Source: Sphingobacterium multivorum (GTDB lineage: Bacteria; Bacteroidota; Bacteroidia; Sphingobacteriales; Sphingobacteriaceae). From it: a stretch of DNA of 64,000 nucleotides. Each line of letters begins with the position of its first letter. The stretch's first letter is position 1. Of this stretch, positions 38,556-48,260 are shown in pieces. The position numbers and the translations under genes were made by a program. Under the pieces are notes generated by a model that worked only from the letters and a program-made list of their open reading frames with translations, made no database searches and was not told the DNA's origin. The stretch is from the NCBI RefSeq assembly GCF_900457465.1, contig NZ_UAUU01000009.1:186001-250000 (forward strand), written 5' to 3'.

Positions 38556-41500
38556 TTAAAATTCCAAACTTACACCACCGGAGAATGTTCTCATGGTCGG
38601 ATAAGAATATGCCGCCACTTCAAATCCACCAACAAGAGACTGACGTGGATCTATTCCCGAATGGGCTGTTTTCATAAAAAGGTTATCACCAGAAGCGAAT
38701 ATCCGAAGCCGCTTGATTTTCATTTTTGACAAGATACTTTCTGGCAAAGTATAACCTATCGTCACATTTTTAAAATTGAGATAGGAAGCACTGAATAAGC
38801 CCAAATCACTGTAGAGCCAGCTTCCTGTAGTTGCACCATTGCCATAGGTATTACCATACATCACCATAGGGAATTTTGCACCTGTGTTGTTCGGTGTCCA
38901 GGTATTACCGATGAGTTCCGATGAAAGCGCTTTTCCAGGATCTTCACTTACATACAAATTATTTCCGTACTCCGTACTAAAAAACTTTCCGCCCAATTGG
39001 TAAGCCAATGCCAAATACAGATCAAAATTCTTGTAACGTAAGGAAGTACTAAATCCGCCTATCCATTTAGGTAACGCGCTCCCCATTTCGTAGCGGCTAG
39101 CTTTTGAATAGTCTGTGGTTGTTATACTTTCGCCCTCTTTATATCCGGGATAAGTACCTGCGTCAACATCGGCTTTGCTAATCTGATGATAGTAAAGTGG
39201 TAAACCCGTATTTTGGTCCACACCGCCATATTTCAACATATAGAGGTTAAAGAAATCTTTGTTGACTCCACGTAAATAGGTAATATTTGCCACAGCACTT
39301 GTTCCCGCGGCAGCCCAAGCATCGGTACCTGCGGTCCAATTTCCTCCCAAAGCATCTGAACCGACACCATTTGGTACAGCTTTCAGCTTAGTGGTATAAT
39401 GTGTTCCGTTTGTCGATACTGTCCAGTTGAAATCAGGTTTCTTGATGATGTCTACTGATAGGTCGATTTCAAAACCTTTATTTCCGATTTTTGCGGAGTT
39501 CGTCGCAATGGAAGACTGTCCTTTGGATATGGCAATAGGCTGATTCCAGATGGCATTTACCGTGACGCGGTTATAATAATCGAGTGATCCACGTACTCGT
39601 CCAAAGAAGCTAAAATCAATACCACCATCTAATGTATGTATGTTTTCCCAGGTTAATTGGTCATTGACATATGCATTTTGATTTAAGGTGATATTTGCGG
39701 GTATACCCGTTCCACTTGTCGTCTGTGTATACGTGGCGGCGTAACTCCATGTTTGGTATCCCGAATAGTTGGATATTCCATTCTGATTACCGATTACACC
39801 ATAACTGCCGCGTATTTTTAGGAGGTCGAGCCAGCCTTTGCTACTTTCCATAAATTGCTCACTGTCGATACGCCAACCGCCACCAACGGACCAGAACGTA
39901 CCCCAGCGTTTATCTTTCAACTTGAATTTTGACGAGCCATCCCGACGGACAGATCCTTGAAAAAAGTACCTGTCGTTGTAGTTGTAATTGACCCGGGAAA
40001 AATAACTTTCCATGGTACGTTTATCCTCACCGCCCCCCGGATTTGGGAATGTTCCACCGTCATAACGTCCGACAAAGTTGATATAAGATGCAAAATCATC
40101 AATCAATGCATAAGATGATCGGTAGTTGAGCTGCTCGTTCTTGAATGAATCATATTCATGCCCTAAAAGCGCCTCTATATTGTGTAAACCTATTGTTTTC
40201 GCATAATTCAGTAATTGTTGCAGGTTTAAAATCGTTGTATTGGATGCGGTCTTACCAAAGGCTCCAATGCCTGCTGCCTGTCCCGATTCGCTGTTCCAGT
40301 AACGCGTACGCATCTCATTAAACTTGTCCATCGAGACATTTGCTGTAAACGTAAAGTCTTTCAGGAATTTGGCCTGCCCATAGACCCTTGTTGTCCAATC
40401 ATCCGAGACACGTTGATCCAAATCATTGTCCAGCACCGTCAAAACATTGGTAGAAGATAGTGCAGCCGATGTTAACCCCAGTGGAGAGTAGGTATCTCCG
40501 GCAAGTACATGGACTTTATTTTTCCCATTGTCATCAATCAGGGCGCCATTTTTATCGCGTGCGTAGAGCTGCACCAGCGGATTCTGTCCATTGATAAACC
40601 GGAAAACATTGGCTGTAGAACTACCGGGATTACGGCCGAAGCGTGTCGCCGGCGATTGTGTGGTCCGATTGGAGTAGCCAATATTAGCACCCAATTTTAG
40701 CCAGGCATTCAATTGCGCATCAAAATTGGCACGTCCATTATAGCGTTTGAAGGAAGATCCCCGAATATAAGATGGGTCTTCCAAGTATCCACCTGAAAGG
40801 AAATAATTTACTTTATCGTTACCACCAGAGGCCGATAGATCATAATCTTGTCGTAATCTATTCTCCATTAGATAATCATCATATCTGTCGCTGTATAACA
40901 GGCGAGCTCCAGGATTCAATTTACCATCTGTATTGACGAGGTATGCGCCACTCATGGTTGAACTCGCATCAGCTCCTGTGCCTGAGGGTGTATAGACCGC
41001 TCCCGGCACATCATACAACATCCAGTTACCTAAGCTGTTTCGTTGAAATTTAGTCGTAGACCCGATGTAGTCAAATAGGTGCGAACTGGCAAATTCGGCT
41101 GCCTGTTCGTGCGACATATTTGGATTCTGCACATTTGTTGTATATCTTTTTGAAATACCGGTACCATCCACTCCATAGCGTACAGAGTTGTACACAGAGA
41201 GCCAGGCGAATTCATAAATATCCTTCGGATTGGAAATTTTATCGAATTGATACGGTCCCACCTGATTGACGCCGAGCTTTCCTTCAAATGAAATGCGGGG
41301 CTGCCCTGACACGCCTTTTTTTGTTGTCACCAAGACGACACCATTGGCACCTCTAGCGCCGTATAGGGCCGTCGATGCCGCATCCTTCAAGATAGAAACA
41401 CTCTGGATATCTTTTGGATTTAAGGTAGCGAGCGGATTATCATTTTGTGCGGGAACACCATCAATGACGACCAGAGCGTTTGAGGTATTCTGACTCGCCG

Positions 41501-42032
41501 ATCCTATACCACGCACACGAATTCCCATGTCGATACCAGGCTGTCCATCCACTGCCGACACCTGAATACCGGGTGCAGCCCCTTCCAAGGCCCTACTGAC
41601 CGTCGAATTTGACTGCATATTCAATGCTTTATTGTCAATTGTGGATACGGATCCCGTCAGATCCTTTTTTTTCGTCGCACCATAAGCAACGACAACAACT
41701 TCATCCAGCACAGTGTTGTCCTCCTGCAGTTCAACACGAAGTGGGATCCCCACAGTCCCTTCCATATTTTTTGCAATGTACCCTACATATTGGATTGAAA
41801 GAACAACTTTGTTGCTCGCGACAGAAAGGGTAAAATCACCATTTTCATTTGTTGAACTAGCATTTTTACCACCGACTTCTTTAATCGAAGCTCCAGCGAT
41901 AGGTCGCCCGCTCTTGCTACCCACCACATGACCCTGTATAGTCTTGGTCACCTGAGCAACTAACGCAAACGGCATTCCCATCATCATTGCCACGCAAAGA
42001 ATTAATGAGTAATGTTTTAATTTACTTTCCAT
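38556..42032 (-). CDS. SusC/RagA-family TonB-linked outer-membrane importer
   Basis: A 1,158-residue importer for oligosaccharides. It has a signal peptide (AMMMGMPFALVAQ), the N-terminal carboxypeptidase-like domain (IQGHVVGSKSGRPIAGASIK), the SusC signature GATKKKDLTGSVSTI before the plug, and plug residues around LKDAASTALYGARGANGVVLVTTKKG. A long barrel ends in SGGVSLEF with a terminal Phe. No STN or FecR-interacting domain precedes it, so no anti-sigma control is implied. SusD follows. Its promoter region has one TATCCTG site, tying it to the rhamnose genes upstream. Confidence 0.93.
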   Translation of the reverse strand: MESKLKHYSLILCVAMMMGMPFALVAQVTKTIQGHVVGSKSGRPIAGASIKEVGGKNASSTNENGDFTLSVASNKVVLSIQYVGYIAKNMEGTVGIPLRVELQEDNTVLDEVVVVAYGATKKKDLTGSVSTIDNKALNMQSNSTVSRALEGAAPGIQVSAVDGQPGIDMGIRVRGIGSASQNTSNALVVIDGVPAQNDNPLATLNPKDIQSVSILKDAASTALYGARGANGVVLVTTKKGVSGQPRISFEGKLGVNQVGPYQFDKISNPKDIYEFAWLSVYNSVRYGVDGTGISKRYTTNVQNPNMSHEQAAEFASSHLFDYIGSTTKFQRNSLGNWMLYDVPGAVYTPSGTGADASSTMSGAYLVNTDGKLNPGARLLYSDRYDDYLMENRLRQDYDLSASGGNDKVNYFLSGGYLEDPSYIRGSSFKRYNGRANFDAQLNAWLKLGANIGYSNRTTQSPATRFGRNPGSSTANVFRFINGQNPLVQLYARDKNGALIDDNGKNKVHVLAGDTYSPLGLTSAALSSTNVLTVLDNDLDQRVSDDWTTRVYGQAKFLKDFTFTANVSMDKFNEMRTRYWNSESGQAAGIGAFGKTASNTTILNLQQLLNYAKTIGLHNIEALLGHEYDSFKNEQLNYRSSYALIDDFASYINFVGRYDGGTFPNPGGGEDKRTMESYFSRVNYNYNDRYFFQGSVRRDGSSKFKLKDKRWGTFWSVGGGWRIDSEQFMESSKGWLDLLKIRGSYGVIGNQNGISNYSGYQTWSYAATYTQTTSGTGIPANITLNQNAYVNDQLTWENIHTLDGGIDFSFFGRVRGSLDYYNRVTVNAIWNQPIAISKGQSSIATNSAKIGNKGFEIDLSVDIIKKPDFNWTVSTNGTHYTTKLKAVPNGVGSDALGGNWTAGTDAWAAAGTSAVANITYLRGVNKDFFNLYMLKYGGVDQNTGLPLYYHQISKADVDAGTYPGYKEGESITTTDYSKASRYEMGSALPKWIGGFSTSLRYKNFDLYLALAYQLGGKFFSTEYGNNLYVSEDPGKALSSELIGNTWTPNNTGAKFPMVMYGNTYGNGATTGSWLYSDLGLFSASYLNFKNVTIGYTLPESILSKMKIKRLRIFASGDNLFMKTAHSGIDPRQSLVGGFEVAAYSYPTMRTFSGGVSLEF

Positions 42033-42111
42033 TCTGATTAGAGGTTTAATTTAATTTGGTTTAATTTGTTTATAATTCTATATCGAAGTAATAGAAAACA
42101 AACTGAACAGC

Positions 42112-42128
42112 TGTACCGTACTATCCTG
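42112..42128. promoter_or_regulatory. putative operator upstream of susC (site B)
   Basis: TATCCTG (42122-42128) with a poorly conserved partner TGTACCG ten bases before it, about 90 bases from the susC start and in the 108-base gap behind rhaB. Confidence 0.4.
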
Positions 42129-42140
42129 TTCTAAAATCAT

Positions 42141-43511
42141 TTACGAAACAGTATGTGGCTTAAATAATTTTAATTCCACCAAGTTTTGTGGGATCTCTGC
42201 AGTGTTCCAATGCTGATGCATCAACAGTGCGGCACCCAAAGCTGTTGCTTGCGGCATCGCTGCAGCAAACACCTCCATAGCTGGAAATTCACGTGCAATC
42301 AAACTCATATAAATCTGATTTCGACTAAATCCACCATCGACAAATATCCGTGCAGTCTGTGTACAGCGAAGAACAAGTTGGGTGGCGGCTACCTGTGCCT
42401 TGACAAGACACCAGACTAAGCTGTGATAAGCGGTTTGATAATCTGGATAACGATGCAGGTCAATGGCTTCAAAAGATTTCAAATCTATCGCGTTCGGAAT
42501 ATCAAGCGCTGTCAAAGCCGCGATAATGTCCCAGTCGATTTCAAGCGTTCTAAATTTGGCCGTGGTCACCGCAAAGAAATCGGCAATACGCTTTGATTGA
42601 ATTTCATGTTCATACCCTGCAAATAAACGGGAGGCTTTTACTGGAGTACCGCGATAGGAAAGATAGAACAAACAATCCTGCTGCAGCTCCTCTATTGTCA
42701 AATCGATCGACGCAAATGGGTTTAATGAAATGCACCAAGTGCCTGTAGAAATTAAAATAAAGGGCTCTTTATTACTCATTAGATAAGGAATGAGTGCCGC
42801 GGAACTATCATGTAACCCCGTTCCAACCCAATATGATTTACCTAGAAACGTACTTTTAAAGGCTGTATCTCCCGAAACAATTGGCGGGAAAGCTCCAACG
42901 AGGCCCTCGTCTTCTACCCATTGATGATAATGGTGTTGTTTGAAGTCCCAAAGTGCAGTATGGCAGCCGATGCTAGTCAAATCTGTACACAACTTGCCTG
43001 AAACCAAAAAGCTTAAATATTGAGGTAAGTGTACCGCATAAGCAAGTTGCCCAAATAAATCAGGTTTTTCACGCTTCAGACGCAAGAGCTGTAAGCCCGA
43101 ATTCAGACTACCCAATGATGGTGATGCCGTTGCCAATGAAAATGCGACAACACCTCCATACGCATCATATAACTGTTGCTGTATATCCGCAGGAAAATCC
43201 TTGAGATAGTTGTATAAGGGAGTCAAAGGTTTACCCTGTGCATCAATGTAAACCAAGCTAGCCCCATAGGCTGCAAAGTTGATTGCCTGAATATCAAATT
43301 CGTCTCGCCGGAGTACTTCATGCAAGGCATCAAAAATCGACAGACGAAGGCTTTCAAGATTTTCACAGGGATCCCCATCTTCATCGACAGTTTCTAAAAA
43401 TCGAGCAGATCGTTCCCATAGCACGCTATAGTTTTTATCAAATAAAAGAAGTTTTTTATTCGTTTTTCCAACATCAAATACGGCTACGACAGGTATACCT
43501 TTGTTTTCCAT
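42141..43511 (-). CDS. rhaB: L-rhamnulokinase-type FGGY kinase
   Basis: A 456-residue kinase of the FGGY family that would phosphorylate L-rhamnulose in the cytoplasm. The ATPase core shows VVAVFDVGKTNKKLLLFD (phosphate 1) and IFVDGGFSRNQIYMSLIA (adenosine and phosphate 2 region), with GLHDSSAALIPYL (catalytic Asp) between. It sits 12 bases after the isomerase gene, in the order T-EW-I-B, which fixes its substrate as rhamnulose with fair certainty; fuculose is the alternative. Confidence 0.86.
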   Translation of the reverse strand: MENKGIPVVAVFDVGKTNKKLLLFDKNYSVLWERSARFLETVDEDGDPCENLESLRLSIFDALHEVLRRDEFDIQAINFAAYGASLVYIDAQGKPLTPLYNYLKDFPADIQQQLYDAYGGVVAFSLATASPSLGSLNSGLQLLRLKREKPDLFGQLAYAVHLPQYLSFLVSGKLCTDLTSIGCHTALWDFKQHHYHQWVEDEGLVGAFPPIVSGDTAFKSTFLGKSYWVGTGLHDSSAALIPYLMSNKEPFILISTGTWCISLNPFASIDLTIEELQQDCLFYLSYRGTPVKASRLFAGYEHEIQSKRIADFFAVTTAKFRTLEIDWDIIAALTALDIPNAIDLKSFEAIDLHRYPDYQTAYHSLVWCLVKAQVAATQLVLRCTQTARIFVDGGFSRNQIYMSLIAREFPAMEVFAAAMPQATALGAALLMHQHWNTAEIPQNLVELKLFKPHTVS

Positions 43512-43523
43512 GTCGTGTATCTT

Positions 43524-44798
43524 TTAGAGGCCTGTAGCGACGCTATTTTTTCCTCTTTCCCCCACCAATCTATCTCGTAACGCCTGTTCCCTAAAGAGCC
43601 CTATTGGATCCAATGCCGCACCGATGCGTCGTCTCGCCTCAGCAAGCAATGGTCTTACATCGGTTCGAAATGCCTGTTGCAAAATTTCCTGGGCAGCTAC
43701 CACATCGTTTTGAGCTTGCGCATCGCGAAGCGATTTTCGATCGATAAGCAAGGCCTGCGCATAGGCTATTTTAATTGCTTCTACCGATTGTAATAAATCA
43801 ACTAATGGGTCCTTCAGATTATGTGAAGCATCGATCATCCAGCCTAAAGCCGATTCATGAGCCATTCCCCGCGCATCCATCCCATCGATCAATTCACTGA
43901 ATATCAAAAACAATTGATAAGGTTTCATACAACCGGCCGTCAGATCGTCGTCTCCATATTTGCTATCATTGAAATGAAAGCCGCCCAATTTCCCTTCCAT
44001 CAACAGCAGCGATACGATTTGCTCGATGTTTGTATTTGGTAGATGATGCCCTAAATCCACCAAGGTAAAAGCCTGTGGTCCCAGCTTATTTGCTAAAAGT
44101 AAAGACTGTCCCCAATCGCCAATGGTCGTCGAATAGAAATAAGGTTCAAATGCTTTATACTCTATAAACAGGCTCCAGTCTACGGGTAGATGCGCATAGA
44201 TTTCCTGTAGGCTGGCAAGGGTATTTTCAAAGGCCTGTCTAAAATTAAGCTGCCCAGGGAATGATGAACCATCAGCCAGCCATACCGACAAGCACGTTGA
44301 CCCCAACTGCTTTCCAAAGTCGATTACTTCTATATTATGGTCTATCGCCTGTTGACGGACGCGTGGATCAACGTGATGCAAAGACCCAAATTTATAGCTG
44401 TGCTCCTGCCCGACCTGATCTTGAAATGTATTTGAATTCATCGCATCAAAGTGAATTCCAAAGGTTGCTGCATACTGCTTCAATGCTTCAGCATCTTTAG
44501 GAATATCCCAGGGAATATGCAATGAAATAGCATCACTCGATCCATTCAATGCATGCAGCAAGCCGACATCTGCAATTTTCTGCTCCAGTGTTGCCGGTTC
44601 ACCGGCACCAGAGAAACGGCCAAAGCGCGTTCCACCTGTACCCAATGCCCAACTAGGGATAGCAATCTGGAATTGCTGTAGTTTTTCTAAAATCTCTTCT
44701 GTTTGTACAATCTCGTGAGAAACAAAATCAAAGGCTCGCTGATGCCTCGCCTGCAACTGGTCATTATGTGCCGCGATAGCACACTTGTCTAAAATCAT
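43524..44798 (-). CDS. rhaI: L-rhamnose isomerase (TIM-barrel, RhaI type)
   Basis: Converts L-rhamnose to L-rhamnulose. The 424 residues match the Pseudomonas/Bacteroidota TIM-barrel class rather than the E. coli RhaA class. Motifs include GTGGTRFGRFSGAGEPAT, HIPWDIPKD, LSVWLADGSSFPGQ, IEYKAFEPYFYSTTIGDWG (metal-binding Glu), LVDLGHHLPNTNIEQI (Asp, His) and GGFHFNDSKYGDDDL (Asp). It is between the aldolase gene (81 bases) and rhaB (12 bases). Confidence 0.88.
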   Translation of the reverse strand: MILDKCAIAAHNDQLQARHQRAFDFVSHEIVQTEEILEKLQQFQIAIPSWALGTGGTRFGRFSGAGEPATLEQKIADVGLLHALNGSSDAISLHIPWDIPKDAEALKQYAATFGIHFDAMNSNTFQDQVGQEHSYKFGSLHHVDPRVRQQAIDHNIEVIDFGKQLGSTCLSVWLADGSSFPGQLNFRQAFENTLASLQEIYAHLPVDWSLFIEYKAFEPYFYSTTIGDWGQSLLLANKLGPQAFTLVDLGHHLPNTNIEQIVSLLLMEGKLGGFHFNDSKYGDDDLTAGCMKPYQLFLIFSELIDGMDARGMAHESALGWMIDASHNLKDPLVDLLQSVEAIKIAYAQALLIDRKSLRDAQAQNDVVAAQEILQQAFRTDVRPLLAEARRRIGAALDPIGLFREQALRDRLVGERGKNSVATGL

Positions 44799-44879
44799 AA
44801 TAGTACTGTTTTCGGTTTATTAAAATAGGGTATTGTGGTTTCTCGATCTATTGAAAACACAATACCGAAGATAGCGAAA

Positions 44880-46988
44880 TTAGCGCACAAATGCCATTGT
44901 TACGCCACCGTCTACATTGAGTATATTACCTGTAGATTTCGAGAGCAAACCACCCACAAAACAAAAACAGGCATTTGCAATATCCTCAGGTAGAATCACT
45001 TCATTCAACAAGGTCCGTTTAGCATAAAATGTAGGCAGTTCCTCGATGTGAATACCATATGCCTTTGCGCGTCCCTCTGCCCATCCGCCAGCCCAAATAT
45101 TGCTATCGGAAATCACTGCATCGGGGTTAACAACATTGACACGAATTTTGAAAGGTCCAAGCTCCGCGGCGCATAATCTACTTAAGTGCAATTGTGCACC
45201 TTTCGCGCTACCATAACCGACATTATTCGGACCACTGACAAGCGCATTTTTGCTGACTATATTTAAGATATCACCACCGATGTTCTGCCCCTTTAAAATT
45301 GGCGTGATCGCTTGGGTGACCAAAAATTGTCCTTTAACCAATACATCATACAATAGGTCCCAATCTTTTTGGGTATGGTCCTCGATAGATTTAGAAATCG
45401 ACAATCCGGCATTATTCACTATGATATCTATCCCACCAAATGCTAAAACAGTTTTATACAAGGCTTTTTGGATCTGTACTTCCTCGGTCACATCCAGTAG
45501 GACGGAGATCACTGCATCTTGGCCAAATTGTGCCACGAATTCTTGTTCGCATTCCGCTAAACGTTCAGCGTTAATATCGTTAAGCACAACCACTGCCCCT
45601 TCCTGTGCCATTTTCTTGGCAATGGCTTTTCCGATTCCACCACCACTTCCTGTCACCAAAGCAATCTTTCCGGAAAGTGCTTTTGGTTTCGGCATACGCT
45701 GCAATTTAGCCTCCTCAAGTAACCAATATTCGATATCGAAAGCTTCCTGACGAGGCAAGGCAGTATATTCACTTACAGCTTCCGCTCCTTTCATTACGTT
45801 AATCGCATTGGTGTAGAATTCTGCCGCTACACGTGCAGTTTGTTTGTCTTTCGCAAACGCAAACATACCAACACCTGGATATAAAACAATCACCGGGTTT
45901 TTATCGCGTACAGCTGGACTGTTTTCATGCTTGCAATTTTCATAATATTGTGCATACATTTCACGGTATGCTTCGAACAATGGCGCCAATTTCGCTTTTA
46001 GCTCTTCAACATTATCCAAATCTTCTGATTTATCCAAATTCAGTACTAACGGTTGGATTTTAGTTCTTAAGAAGTGGTCCGGGCAGCTCGTACCAAGCGG
46101 AGCTAAGCGTTGTAAATCGTTTGAATTTATAAATTCCAATACACGTTCATCATCTGTAAAGTGTCCGATCATGTGACGCTCACTAGAACAGAAACCTCTT
46201 AAAACCGGCGCAAGTTTAGCTGCTTGTGCAGTTCTTTCTTCCTTGCTCAGGCTAGTTACTTGCTGACCACCGAATACAGGTGCTTTTTTACCATAGTTTT
46301 GCTCAAGATATTCCGCGCAAGCTTCGATTACATCCAAGGAATTGATATAACATTCGTATGCTGTATCGCCCCAGGTAAACAAACCATGTGACCCCAACAT
46401 AATACCGCGAATACCTGGATTTTCTGCTAAACAGGCTCTTAACTTAAGGCCTAGATCAAATCCCGGCCGCTGCCAATCTACCCAGCCGATCGCCCCATTA
46501 AACAATTCTTGTGTAATCTTCTTCCCATCTTTTGCAGCGGCAATAGCAATAGCAGCATCGGGATGTAAATGATCAATATGTTTAAATGGTAAAAACCCAT
46601 GTAATGGTGTATCAATAGATGGTGCTTTAGAATCCAGATCGTAAATACAGTGGTTAAATAGTTCAACCATCTCATCTTCATGCTCCAAGCCTTGATAAAC
46701 ATGCGCTAAACTGCGCAGCCGTTGAAGATACAGTGCTGCTAACCCCGATTTCTTAAGCGTCCCAATATCTCCTCCTGAGCCCTTTATCCACATCACTTCC
46801 ACATCCTCTCCGGTCAATGGATCTTTTTCAAAAACTTTGCAGGAGGTATTGCCACCACCATAATTTGTGATTCTTAGATCCGCGCCTAAAATATTCGAAC
46901 GATATAATAATAAAGCCACTTCATCACCGTCTAGTGTACGTGCTTTCTCATCGTCCCATAAGTAATTGACATGTTTATACATTTTCAC
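44880..46988 (-). CDS. rhaEW: bifunctional L-rhamnulose-1-phosphate aldolase / L-lactaldehyde dehydrogenase
   Basis: A fused 702-residue enzyme. The N-terminal class-II aldolase half (about residues 1-420) cuts rhamnulose-1-phosphate to DHAP and L-lactaldehyde and shows GGGNTSCKVFEKDPLTGEDV, MWIKGSGGDIGTLKKSG, HLHPDAAIAIAA and GIMLGSHGLFTWGD. The C-terminal SDR half oxidises lactaldehyde with NAD; it has ALVTGSGGGIGKAIAKKMA and the catalytic YGSAKGAQLHLSR (Tyr, Lys). The fused form is common in Bacteroidota and Bacillota. It is 21 bases downstream of rhaT. Confidence 0.92.
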   Translation of the reverse strand: MKMYKHVNYLWDDEKARTLDGDEVALLLYRSNILGADLRITNYGGGNTSCKVFEKDPLTGEDVEVMWIKGSGGDIGTLKKSGLAALYLQRLRSLAHVYQGLEHEDEMVELFNHCIYDLDSKAPSIDTPLHGFLPFKHIDHLHPDAAIAIAAAKDGKKITQELFNGAIGWVDWQRPGFDLGLKLRACLAENPGIRGIMLGSHGLFTWGDTAYECYINSLDVIEACAEYLEQNYGKKAPVFGGQQVTSLSKEERTAQAAKLAPVLRGFCSSERHMIGHFTDDERVLEFINSNDLQRLAPLGTSCPDHFLRTKIQPLVLNLDKSEDLDNVEELKAKLAPLFEAYREMYAQYYENCKHENSPAVRDKNPVIVLYPGVGMFAFAKDKQTARVAAEFYTNAINVMKGAEAVSEYTALPRQEAFDIEYWLLEEAKLQRMPKPKALSGKIALVTGSGGGIGKAIAKKMAQEGAVVVLNDINAERLAECEQEFVAQFGQDAVISVLLDVTEEVQIQKALYKTVLAFGGIDIIVNNAGLSISKSIEDHTQKDWDLLYDVLVKGQFLVTQAITPILKGQNIGGDILNIVSKNALVSGPNNVGYGSAKGAQLHLSRLCAAELGPFKIRVNVVNPDAVISDSNIWAGGWAEGRAKAYGIHIEELPTFYAKRTLLNEVILPEDIANACFCFVGGLLSKSTGNILNVDGGVTMAFVR

Positions 46989-47009
46989 CTCTTCTATATT
47001 GTTTAAGTA

Positions 47010-48086
47010 TTAATTTTCTAATGTCCTTGCAAAGCCTACTATGCAAATGGAAATGATAATTGTGATAATTCCAGCAATAATGGAACGATAGGTTACACGG
47101 TCCACCCCTCGCCATTCTTTTAATACAACGCCCCAGGCATTTGAAATAAGAATGATGAAAGCCATATGTAATATCCAGGAACTTGCGCCATTGCCCAGTC
47201 GGCTTTCCCCCATACCGTAAAAGAAAAATTGGAGATACCAGGTTGTCCCTGCTGAAGCACATAAAAGAAAATTCCGCAACTTCGGCACTGCTGGTTTCGT
47301 ATAATCTTTAAAAGACTTATTCTTGACGAGCAGATAGAGACACCAAATAAAATTTGTCATAAAGCCGCCCCACAGAATTACGATATAGGTTACATTATTT
47401 TGATAGAGAAACTCTCCTTGATTGGGGTTAGCGGCCTTCCATACCGCATTGCTCACATCCGCCATGGGTTTCCCAGACTCTATACCAAAATTGAAACAGG
47501 CACTTAGTATACCTGAAACGATCGCCACGACGATACCTAAGCCGAAGTTGTAATCAGATTTACTTTCTGCTGATAATGTTGAAAGATGCTTTTCTTTGGA
47601 CATACCAGCCTTGCCACATAGATAGACTCCGACCAAGCAGACCAACAGTCCAATGAGAATACAAACACCCGGCTGTGTCGTAAAGAAATAATCGATACCG
47701 TGTTTACCCTCGGCCCGATTGAAAAAATAATAAATGCTAGGCATCAAGGATCCAAACACCATGCTGAGTCCCAAAATAATACTACTTCCCAACGATACGC
47801 CGAGGTAACGAACACCAAGACCGTAAGTCAGACCGCCTATCCCCCATAGCATACCAAACAAAAAAGTATAACTCAAAATGGGTCGATCGGTCTCTTTAAT
47901 AATCTCCATAAAATTGGGTATCGTGAGCATTGCTGCGATAGGAGGTATAATGATCCACGAAAAAAGTCCGCCTAAAATCCACATGGATTCCCAAGACCAA
48001 CCTTTCACCTTTTTATAAGGCACATAAAAACTTCCAGACGCAAAACCGCCTATAAAGTGGAAGATTACTCCGAAAACAGCATTCAT
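47010..48086 (-). CDS. rhaT: L-rhamnose-proton symporter
   Basis: A 358-residue inner-membrane protein with ten hydrophobic helices of the RhaT family. It starts GVIFHFIGGFASGSFYVPYK and includes WSWESMWILGGLFSWIIIPP and GGLTYGLGVRYLGVSLGSSI. It leads the rhamnose operon. The divergent region upstream has a TATCCTG site and a perfect 10-bp tandem repeat. It would import the rhamnose released by GH106. Confidence 0.93.
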   Translation of the reverse strand: MNAVFGVIFHFIGGFASGSFYVPYKKVKGWSWESMWILGGLFSWIIIPPIAAMLTIPNFMEIIKETDRPILSYTFLFGMLWGIGGLTYGLGVRYLGVSLGSSIILGLSMVFGSLMPSIYYFFNRAEGKHGIDYFFTTQPGVCILIGLLVCLVGVYLCGKAGMSKEKHLSTLSAESKSDYNFGLGIVVAIVSGILSACFNFGIESGKPMADVSNAVWKAANPNQGEFLYQNNVTYIVILWGGFMTNFIWCLYLLVKNKSFKDYTKPAVPKLRNFLLCASAGTTWYLQFFFYGMGESRLGNGASSWILHMAFIILISNAWGVVLKEWRGVDRVTYRSIIAGIITIIISICIVGFARTLEN

Positions 48087-48138
48087 TATCTATGTATTTA
48101 GGTATTAGATATCTAAAGTAAATGATTTCAGAAAAGGA

Positions 48139-48158
48139 ACTGTTATGTACTGTTATGT
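48139..48158. repeat. tandem 10-bp direct repeat upstream of rhaT
   Basis: ACTGTTATGT occurs twice head-to-tail (48139-48148 and 48149-48158), 53-72 bases before the rhaT start. A helical-turn spacing suits a regulator that contacts successive major grooves. Confidence 0.5.
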
Positions 48159-48199
48159 TGTAACGACAAAATAGTTACGCTATAGCTAAATTATTTCGA

Positions 48200-48216
48200 T
48201 ATAGCCCGCTATCCTG
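48200..48216. promoter_or_regulatory. putative operator upstream of rhaT (site C)
   Basis: TATCCTG (48210-48216) with TATAGCC ten bases before it. It lies about 125 bases from rhaT and 45 bases from the divergent exonuclease gene. Confidence 0.4.
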
Positions 48217-48260
48217 CAACAAATTTTGATTACTTTTAATTATTAATTACCGACAATTCA

